NCBI GenBank assembly: GCA_963693085.1
Contig: OY856412.1
Coordinates: forward strand, 1,409,775,194 to 1,409,839,193
Reading direction: 5' to 3'
From: Alisma plantago-aquatica
Lineage: Eukaryota; Streptophyta; Magnoliopsida; Alismatales; Alismataceae
DNA: 64,000 nucleotides
In this document: positions 55,480-64,000 of the stretch, piece by piece
Layout of the letters: each line of letters starts with the position of its first letter
Position numbering within the stretch: the stretch's first letter is position 1
Notes under the pieces: generated by a model
The model's input: only the letters and a program-made list of their open reading frames with translations
Database searches by the model: none
Told to the model about the DNA's origin: nothing
Position numbers and translations under genes: made by a program

Positions 55480-57948
55480 GTGGCACCCATTTACAAGTCG
55501 CTGACGTTGACATTTGTGTGAAGACCAAGATTTAGCAAGACATATTTGATGGATTAATGGACATGTGGTATACTAATTTTCCCTATATAAAGACAAAGGG
55601 GGACACCACAAGAATGCATCGCTCAGAGGGTAGGACATCTCATATGGGGGCTATCCCATCAACCATACTTGGAGTAACTAGATCCTAGGAAAAGGATATG
55701 TCATGATCAAAGAAACCCTGTATGAATTTTATATTTCTATCTTTTCTTGCCTCCCATCCTTTAACTCCTTATTGAGAATGAGGTTTAAACCCCCATTCTT
55801 TAAGACTCGGGAGTAGACCACTGTTGACTCTATGCATGTTTATGTTTGATTCAATATAATTTATCTTTTGCATTAGATTTTGATAATGGAAAATCTTAAC
55901 TACCTTATTTATTCTTGAGCACTTTAAGTGTGCAATGGATTGTTATTGTTGCAAGAGAGGGGCTAATAGTTAAAATTATCATTGTCCTCATAGCCAATAA
56001 TGTGGTGTGAAAGAGGGAGAACTTTTGTGAAGTATTTTTCTAGAGATGAATCTTTTCCATTTAGTGTTTAGTATTGATGATGTCATATTAGATTAGTAAC
56101 TAGGAAAAGTAGTGTGTTATGGTGCAAAAGTAGGTAGTACAAGTTATATACACTTAACCAAAGAAGAAAGGTAAGTCATATTGATATTGTAGAATGTATA
56201 GGTTGACATCATGGTGAAACTACTATCCTATTGAATCCATACAAATGATCTTCCATCAACTTTAAACTAGTATCCTAAAGAATCCATCCAAATGATCTTT
56301 CATCCACTTTACTTGATGCACTTTTAATTCTTGTTCTTATATCATCACTCAATTAACTCTTTTCTTTGGCCTAGTTGTTCTATTTCAATAAGTAGTAGTC
56401 TCTAGCACTCCAAATTCTTAGAGTTTAAGGTTTGAGCATCTTTGAGTCCCTTTACTACTATGATACATACATTGTTGTTTAGTACACACACACCTAAGTC
56501 ATGTCAGAGATTTATAAGTGCATGACAACTGATGAACCTTTTTAAACTGTTGGGAAGTTGAACACTCAACTAGTGACAACTAGGAGAGTTTTGGTGAATG
56601 CATATTTGTACTAGCTTTGGTTGCATTTTGAATCTAATTTTGCATTCATATATCTCATTTTACATTAGAATTATCCTTTATTTAATTTTATTTTAACTTG
56701 TTAGGTTTTGATACAATTCCTTGGTTTTCATGGTAGTTCAAACTTTATTTTGCTATACTCTAGCATAGGATAGGTTGCCATGAAGAAAATGTTGATATTG
56801 GATAGGATTTTTATTGATCCGTCTCGCCATCAATTAATGGTTTTCAACAATGGTGACTTCATAGGCATAGGCCATTCTCTAGGACAATTTCCCCTGGTGT
56901 CTCTCCTCCATTCTGATTTTCCTATGATTCACTTTATCTTCTGACTAATGGAACTCATTTAGTCTCTTTATCAAATCAAGCATTTACTCAATCCTTTCAT
57001 AGGATCTAGTTTCCCTTCCTTTTCTTTTATCCTTTTCACCTCACCCTATCTACCCTCCAATGAAATGCCAATGTCCAACCACCTACGGGAGTTGTTCTTT
57101 CACATACCAATGATAAAATGGTGTTGTGTACTAATGGAAACTTTTGTGCACCCTGTGATGAAAACCCAACGTGGAAGACCTTTGATGAAATCCACTCCTC
57201 CAATTACATCAGTGAAACTCCTACACAAAAAGAAATATGTAGATCCTACTCTCGACAGTGAATGAGTTCTCAACTTCTTTGGACCAATGGAAGCCCTCAC
57301 GGTTCTCTACCTATGTTCTTGAACCTACCTCCAATGATGAGATCCCACTTGACATATGATGATGGAATCTCTACTTCTGGCCTCTAATGGAATTGTTGAC
57401 TTTGACTCTATTGATGAGATTTTTAGTTGCTTGACAACTCATGATATTTCTACACCAATGGCACCTCTAAAGTCATGATACCTCTTATCTTTCTTGCATA
57501 GCCATATCTTTTCATCTTGGGCAGCCAATGAATTAGCAACAAATAGTTAAGAGGTTTCCAAACCTTGAAGCCATCTATTAATACAACTTCATCACCTCCA
57601 CCAAAGGTATAAGCCCTGGACACAACTAGGCTATCCAAATCCATTATGATCATATATTTCTAGTTCCATCGGTGCTTCTATTGGTCGATGATCACCATGT
57701 GTCATCGATTTCGACCTACTCGTCTTTCACCATGACAAGATCATGCCACAAAGAAGAATACTAAATACCTTGTGTTCACTTTCTATGAACATAGTTGTGT
57801 GTATCTACTCCATCAGATGACATCATCCCCAAGATTAAAGAAGGAAACCACACACCATGAATGTTGTTTATTCTCCTATAGTGGTGATGGCTTTATTTGT
57901 TCTTACCTTTGTGATGAGCCTTAAACGTAGGTCCAAAAGATGGAGACA
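55480..57948 (+). other. unassigned DNA between Cassandra and G, probably F remains
   Basis: Starts with GTGGCACCC, a motif shared with the F pieces. A TATA-like TATATAAA stands at 55584-55591. If F's 3' LTR continues here, this would be its promoter, with the GTGGCACC motifs upstream. The short frame 57065-57265 and those around it resemble no family I know. The rest is AT-rich without features. Confidence 0.35.
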
Positions 57949-59752
57949 TGCCTAGGTTATCAGACTCGTATAATTTATAGTACCCGAATGTTTAAGACAC
58001 CTGCAACTAGAACATGGTCGAAGTAGTTCGGGGTCAAACACAGGGATATGAAGAATGATGCTTCAGAACTTGGGTTTCACTTGTCTAAGCACTTCAAAAA
58101 AGGGGGTGCAAGGAAAGGTTGTATGTCACATAAAAGAATCACAAAGAACCAAACAGAAAATCCTATATCCAAAAGGAATTATAAGAAATATTTAAGTTTT
58201 GGGTAAAGAGGTTTTTATAAAGGTTTCGTAAAATACAATTTGGGGAGATGAAACTATCATTAAGGTAAAGCACGAAGGAAGAAGACTTAGGCATAACAAG
58301 CGGTAGCGGAAAACTTCATGTACACTCTTCTCTCAAAGAGAGTACCTCCAGCTACGTGCCAATGACCTCTCTCAAGAATAATGGACATGAGTTGGAGTGG
58401 AAAGAAAACCGGGGCGGCCCCGATCCTGGGCACTCTCGTACATCCCTCTCTCGAAGGAATTGAAATGGGAAACACGATTCGATAGCTAGTCAAAACATGA
58501 TCCAAGCATGCGGGCTAGAGTTTATATTCCATAAAGAAATCATCCAACAGAAAGGAACCATACACAGAATAATAGATATTAAACTCCACTGATTTCATAA
58601 GCATAGATATGTAAAAGGTTTAGTTACAATGTGTAATAAATGTAAGTAAATTGCTGAAAAAAGGGAAGATAGGTATTGGCCCCCTTGATATAGGAGGTCG
58701 ATATACAACAACAAACCCCTAAGGTCTCTCTAACCCAATACCGGGTGGGAGCTCTGCCTGATATGCCTGTGTCATGATGAGCAGGCATATTGGTCAAGGC
58801 TCCCTACCCGATACGGTAGTGTCGGGGTACCACCCTCTCAGGTGACACACCGTGACGGGTGGTCCGTATTGGGTTTGATATCATGTCAGGTTAGATATGA
58901 CTTAGGTTCTTGGGTTCCTTGTATTGGTTGTAGGGGGCTTCTCGGGCAGGAGCCCATCTAGGAACCCAACACATTGGGTGGCCTTCTTGGTCATATCGGG
59001 CTGCTACAACTACCAGGATGGGTTCTAAGTGAACCACTCCCGCCCCTCTCGGGTTGGGAATGTGCTCACCTAGTATTGCCCGGCACGCCTTGGAGGTCGA
59101 CACGCTAGCTCCAGATGCTTTCCGAAGTTAGCTTTCACGAGATTCCGACCCGTCCCATCGGAGTCCTGTAGCTACTATTTATAGGCCACGGTTTGGAAGA
59201 TGTTGCGGTTCTCGTGGAGCCATGTATCCTCAATTGGCTTTGTTCACATGGCTTTGGGGATGGTTGACACATGTGTATCGCTCGGCATGGCTTGGCTATT
59301 GCATGCCGGGTTGCAAAGGTATCGGGCGCCTATGGCAGGCGGCTGCTTCTGGTGAGTGGCTTGGAGCGCGTGACATGCCCATATCGGGTTGTTTGGTCAT
59401 GGCATGTAGAAGCTCTATGTCGGGTAGTTAGTGTGCCGCTCATCAGATGCCTCCCTGCATGACACGCCCAGTGTCGGGTTGCTTCCACATTGAGTAGCGA
59501 CTACGACGGGTAAGTGGGTGTGTCGTGCGGCTAGTGAAGGGGTCGATTCATTGCAAGTGGGTCAGGACGGGCCCTTTTGCTGGTTTTGAGTGGAAAAGTG
59601 AGGGAAACTCTGGAAAAGATGGGAAAAGAGTTAGGAGCATAGTGTGGTTTATACTTATGCAATAACATGATAAAACGGAAAGGAAAACAGTTTAGAAGGC
59701 AGGTTTGACAATGGAATATGAGCCATAAATAGCCATAAAATGGGTGTTATCA
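57949..59752 (-). repeat. 3' LTR of element G, minus strand
   Basis: On the minus strand the LTR opens TGATAACACCC directly after a purine tract. It contains a TATA box at 59176-59183, GC-rich repeats with CCCGAT/ATCGGG motifs, and a tail with TGACCCCGAAC similar to the ends of Athila/Tat LTRs. The lower boundary (57949, giving ...CCTAGGCA) is a guess. The other LTR lies beyond the window. Confidence 0.65.
59176..59183 (-). promoter_or_regulatory. TATA box of G LTR
   Basis: The minus strand reads CCTATAAATAGTAGC. Upstream (59300-59530) is a GC-rich block with at least four copies of TCGGGT(T/A)G-type sites, several paired with CATGCCC or CACGCCC. Confidence 0.55.
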
Positions 59753-59768
59753 ACTCCCCCAAACTTAG
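59753..59768 (-). other. polypurine tract of G
   Basis: The minus strand reads CTAAGTTTGGGGGAGT directly before the LTR start, preceded by TTGAGGACAATCAAAATG. This is the standard Athila/Tat arrangement and shows that G's interior lies at higher coordinates. Confidence 0.85.
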
Positions 59769-60761
59769 CATTTTGATTGTCCTCAATCAATACGTACTTA
59801 TTTTAAAACTTTGTTTTGCGATACTGCTTCTTAATCCGTCATAGTTTTCGGAAAAGGGGTTTGAGCGAGTATTGAGATGTCTTAAGGAGAATTATGTCTG
59901 ATCATGGACAATGTACTTTATTTTTCCTACCTTATTTAAGCAAAAATTTTCTCTTCAGCTTTGGCGAGACTAGGTGCATGATTTCGAAGTTAGCTTTCAC
60001 ACCAAATAGCTTTTGGGAGTAGAAAGTTGGGTTCTTGTGTAGGATTAAGGGTTTTTGGGTTTTTCTTGTTTCCCATCGGTCCATCTAGGTACGGGTCCGT
60101 TAACGGGAAACTGGTCCCTGCAGTCCAAGCCAGTTGGCTTTAGAGCAGTGATTTCACATCCTACGTACCACTGCCCCAGATCTACCATGCCTAAAGATGG
60201 GTACTTTTGGGAAGACAAGTGTGTATATATATATATATTTTTTTTTTCATTTGGAACAACTCTCATACTTTTATTCACTCTCATAAGGCTTTTCACTCTT
60301 TTTGGGATTTTTTTGGGTAAAGGAATCAAGAGAAAATTCACTGTTTGGGCAACTTTTTCCTTCGCATACCCATCTCTTTAAGCTGTTACAAGATTATTTT
60401 TCAAATTGGCGTAGAAAAGTTATAGTCTTTTTTGTTTGAGACTGCATTTTTTAAAAGAACATAACAAAAACTGGCACCACCTTAGACACAGAGAAAACAA
60501 GCTGGGAGAAGTTGTATCAGGTTTTTACTATAGAATGTCTTTTTACAATTGTATAGAGGTAAGGAGTTGTATATGCACTATTTTGTATCAGAGTTGTATA
60601 TGTATATGTACATAGGGTATGTTTAAGAGAAAGAAGAAAGACAAAATGGGAGAACTTTTAGTACCTCCCTCACTGATATATAGTACCCCCCAAACCTACC
60701 CCACACTATGTCCCAAAGTTGTGAAATAAATAAGGTAGGATAGTGATAAGTCAGTGAGGGT
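59769..60761 (-). other. non-coding 3' region of G
   Basis: About 1 kb between the protease-like gene's stop and the purine tract. It contains an AT run near 60228-60248 and a weak GGTCC-rich inverted patch at 60078-60115. No gene is visible; frames of 98 and 108 codons on opposite strands at 60045-60381 overlap and look accidental. Confidence 0.55.
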
Positions 60762-62441
60762 TTAGCTGGTGAGAGCGCCTCCTTCAGATATAAGCTCCCA
60801 CAAATATTCTCCACATTTGCTGTGGTAGTCAATGTGGTGGAGCTTGTCAGGCATTTGTTGTAGCGTCACTGAGCTAGAGATCCATTCTAGCATGTAGATG
60901 TCACAGTCGTTTGATTGTGGAGTTTGTTGTGGATTGTTGTGGCAGAATTGAAGCTCGTGCCATTCGTTCGCCGTGTTTTCCAGGAACGGCTGGATCAATG
61001 TTGCCACCTCGATGTAGTATTTTCGTGCTAAGTGCTCGAGGGGTGTCAATGCGGTTGATGTACACTGCGCCGAATGATCTTTGTTGTTGTCCGAGCTGTT
61101 GTAGAAGATTGCTGCTCGTGGGTGAGTGTACACTGTCAGGAGCGTCCAGTGATTGTAGTACATTATCGGAAAGAAGATGATACGCGACATGCTGCTTTGT
61201 ATCTTTTCCAGAAATGATTGCTTCGCCCTTGAATCGTCAGCTAGGCAGATATCGTTGAGCAACATTGGATGGGCGATGTATGCATGTTCAAACTTTTGTT
61301 GTAGTATCTGGATTTAGGCTGTCGCCACCAATATTACTAGACATCCTCCTGCCTTTATCACGTCCCAAAGATCATCAACTGGGACTATGACATCTTTTGT
61401 CTCATATATGACGTCTGCAGGGGTAGAATCAGCCAGCTTGTACAAAATTTTGTTGACCTATTCCTAGGTTAGTGAAGAATATGTGGAACGGTCGAAGTTG
61501 TTGATCTTTTCTTTTGAAGAATCAGGCAAAGCGGGGCCTTCAGGTGTAAGAATCTCGTGTAGAATATCCATTTGCTTGCCTGCCCCATAAATGTTTGTGG
61601 CCATCTCGACTTCTCCTTCTAAAAGTCTACTGGGTTGGGAGGATTTGTCTTCTTGATTATTGTCCAGCAGCTTCTCTAGGACGCCTGCATCTCGGAAATA
61701 GCGCCCGTCTTTGATCAGCAGCAGTGCATAAGTGCTTTTAAACTGATAGAAGTTTTGTCCCTTGAGCTGCCTTAAGTATCCAAAGATGTGTAGCATCTCA
61801 ATGGCGAGTAGGACTATGAAGGCGTTGTTTCTACTTCCCTCTTCTTCTTGAACGGGGAAGTCTTTAAGTGTGAAGAAATTCTAGACATCGTTGTGGCGTT
61901 GGATTCCGTACTTGATCGTGCGGTGGGGACACAGTGGAAGAAGCCTCATATGTCTATCTTCGGGGCGAACAAAGGTGTTTCCTGAGTGTGGGACCTCCTT
62001 GTTATAGTAGCTAAGGAGTTGGACGTCATGATTTCGGAGATCTACCACGCAAAGGAACCAATTCCTTCGATACTTGTAGGGGGGTAGCACCAGGTTGGGG
62101 TTGTGCTCTTCAATGTATTCTAGCATGCTGGCCACCTATGTAGAGTTGTACAACCCCTTCATTAGTCTTCTCACCAAGGCTGGGGTGGCGTTGTAAATTA
62201 GCTGTCGGCTAGTCGTGATGCCCACGTTCTTGATCACGGCACCTTGTAGGACCCTAAAAAGTTTCTTTCTGATGACGACTGGTGAGCGGAACATGCTCCT
62301 CAGTGCTCCCTGTCATACGGAGAAGTAGTCGTTGCTCCAGACGATGTCTACTTCATCTTCCTGCGATCTTAGGACCTTGTGTAGTAACTTCTGGTTTTTT
62401 ATCGTCAGGTATCTGATGGCTCTTCTGTCAAAGTCTGCCAT
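60762..62441 (-). pseudogene. Ulp1/C48-like cysteine protease gene carried by element G (broken)
   Basis: One frame of 560 codons is continuous from an ATG at 62441 to TAA at 60762, interrupted by six stops (near 62313, 62138, 61880, 61461, 61455, 61308) and no frameshift. Near the C-terminus are NHWTLLTVY, IFYNSS and, 82 residues after the histidine, QTPQSNDCDIYML. These fit the His, Asp/Asn, Gln and Cys of SUMO-protease-like C48 peptidases. About 270 residues earlier is a look-alike, RNWFLCVVDLRNH to SRNNAFIVLL, lacking His and Cys. C48 peptidases cleave SUMO-type conjugates; a role here is unknown. It sits where Athila elements carry an extra gene. Confidence 0.65.
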
Positions 62442-64000
62442 CTCAAAGGAGGGGATTTCTGATGATGCAGAAATTTGTCTACTGTCAAACTCCTTCTTCT
62501 AGGGGGGTGTCTGTCATTAGCAGTGTAGATGCCCCCCCTTCTCCCTCTGATTCTTCAGAAAAGTCCTCCCTGACGCTGATTGATTCGTCATTGTCCTCAG
62601 CTTCATCTAAGGAGGATGAGGGAGTAGCTTCTTTGATGTCGCAGGAGATATCCTGTCATGTTGGAGCCCCGTCGGTTGTCTTGTGCATCATTCCTTCCTC
62701 AGGAATTGTGGAGGGCCCACTGGAGGAGGAAGGAGACAATGTCCCAAAGGAGGGAGCCGATGAAGATGGATGAGATCCAGATCTAGGAGGTGATGGAGAC
62801 CTCCTCGGCTGTCTTGAGCGGGGGTGGTCGTATGTCTGGTTCAACCTTTTCTCAATGGTGTCGAGTTGTTGGAGTGCCAACTGCATCATTTTGTTAAGTG
62901 CCTCTAGTTGGCCAGGAAGGCCAACTAGAGTCAGTAGCTTCCGCTCCTGGTCATTGAGCCTTTCTTGGAAAATAGTAAACTTGCGGGTAAGGGAAGCAAA
63001 AGTAACAGAGTTGTTTCCCGTTACCTCCCACAAGTAGTTAAACTCCTGACATAGAATCTGCCCCAGCAACAGAGGGGTTGCGGCCGATCTGCCCCTCGGC
63101 CTCCTGACGTCCCTCACACGAGATGTTCGGCCTGACGAATGTGTGTCTTCACTTGGGTCTGAGTGCATCTGGATTGTACGTGAGGGTATCGCTTCAGGGC
63201 AGGGTGTTGGCACCTTCGTGGCTGCCTCTGCCTCACCTGCTTGTAGTGGTGGAGAGGGGTGCGGGGAGGGTGGTTGTTGCTCCACCATTTGGTTGTCAGC
63301 GACCTCCTCTATAGCTACCACTGGTGACATTGGCGGCGGCGTGGGCTGCATAGCTCTGAGCTCTGCCTCGAGGAGCTCAGCGAATGCACCGTTGCTGGCG
63401 TCCGGTTGTACAACTTCTTCTGCCATTTAAGGCACAACAGAAGCTTCGGGAGTTGTGGCCATCTCTTCCGTGGCAGCTTCCCCTGGGGCTTTTGTCATCA
63501 TTTCAGCCCGGGTTGTTTCGGCGACCTCCACGATCGCCATTATTTCCTCAGCGGCCTCGTCGGTTTTTGTTGTGGTCGTTGCGGGTGGCTCGGGAGCGGG
63601 GGTGACAACAGTCGCTGCCTTGTCTTTCTGAGCATCAAGAGGGATTGGCCTTCATGTCGCAGTCGTGGTCGCCATCTCTTGTATTCTCGTGGTGGCGACG
63701 TAAACAACTTCAACTAGCACAGCTTCATTCTCCACTATGGTGAAAACCAGCTTCTCTGCATCGTAGTTGGCACAACGTGGGAGTGGTAGGAGGGTGTTCA
63801 TCTTTGCGAATTTATAGAAGTATCAGTGACCCTCCTTCTTGATGATGCTAGCCCTCATTAGCAATTTGAGGTCGATCTTTTCATCACCTCTTGTCCTCGA
63901 CAGACTACGCGGCTCTCTGGGGTTTCCTAATCCTACCACGATCAGGTTCACCAGTCCCCCCAAGTTGTAGTCCTTGGTGGCATCCTTTACTGGATGAAGA
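62442..64000 (-). pseudogene. upstream part of G's long frame: P-rich and coiled region (broken, cut by window)
   Basis: A frame of 256 codons is open at 63426-62656, and the same frame reads on upstream past a TAA directly before its first ATG and further stops near 63653 and 63825 to the window end. It begins with a region I do not recognise, then an A/T/E-rich stretch, a P-rich stretch (PTPPPMSPVV, PPSPHPSPP), an R-rich patch (RDVRRPRGRS), a helical segment with FTIFQERLNDQERKLLTLV and an S/P-rich basic tail. After TGA at 62656 an acidic stretch follows. The next gene is in another frame, so one frameshift or a splice could join them. Possibly the N-terminal half of one protein. Confidence 0.5.

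Noticed and set aside
57065..57300. 66-codon frame and its minus-strand mirror as a gene
   Set aside because: No start context, family match or neighbouring signals; stops follow closely in all frames.
60045..60381. Opposing frames of 98 and 108 codons
   Set aside because: They overlap on opposite strands in the untranslated region of G and include low-complexity AT runs.

Overview
This window is a stack of nested plant LTR retrotransposons with no intact host gene. The organism is a flowering plant with a large, repeat-rich genome. The signs are Athila-like Ty3/gypsy elements with tRNA-Asp primer sites, a decayed Ty1/copia element with a tRNA-iMet site, a Cassandra TRIM carrying 5S rRNA sequence in its LTRs, and coding regions broken mostly by C-to-T type stop codons. 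I cannot name the species.

Layout: 1-1258 is an LTR of a minus-strand copia-like element. 1259-2391 is the decayed gag/protease end of an old Athila-like host element (F), whose scattered remains reappear at 15216-15532, 52808-54583 and probably 55480-57948. Element A (2397-15215, target duplication ATGCT) is a full-length Athila-like element with 2.7-2.8 kb LTRs and a broken gag-pol. Element D (15533-52807, target duplication CATTG/CATCG) is an old copia element, also inserted in F. Its 5' LTR is split by a gypsy-like fragment (about 15939-18252) and by an Athila-like tandem B/C: LTR, internal, LTR, truncated internal (18253-32770). Inside D's decayed pol sits element E (38146-50280, target duplication ATATG), which has 5.3 kb LTRs around only 1.5 kb of almost non-coding interior. 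A minus-strand Cassandra TRIM lies at 54584-55479. From 57949 to the window end is the 3' part of a minus-strand LTR element (G). In front of its polypurine tract it carries a long broken reading frame ending in a Ulp1/C48-like cysteine protease domain.

The recurring theme is short inverted repeats built on GGTC/GACC in the LTRs of unrelated families. In A, in B, in B's interior and in the leftmost LTR they form arrays just upstream of a TATA box. A and B share a 26-bp unit around CGGTCT-CA-AGACCG, with 22 copies in each B LTR, and a small inverted repeat just after the TATA box. E carries the same palindrome in a different LTR context. I consider this shared promoter-proximal architecture, together with element G's protease gene and element E's extreme LTR-to-interior ratio, the most interesting content.

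None of the element genes is intact. Any mobility of A, B, D or E would have needed proteins from elsewhere.
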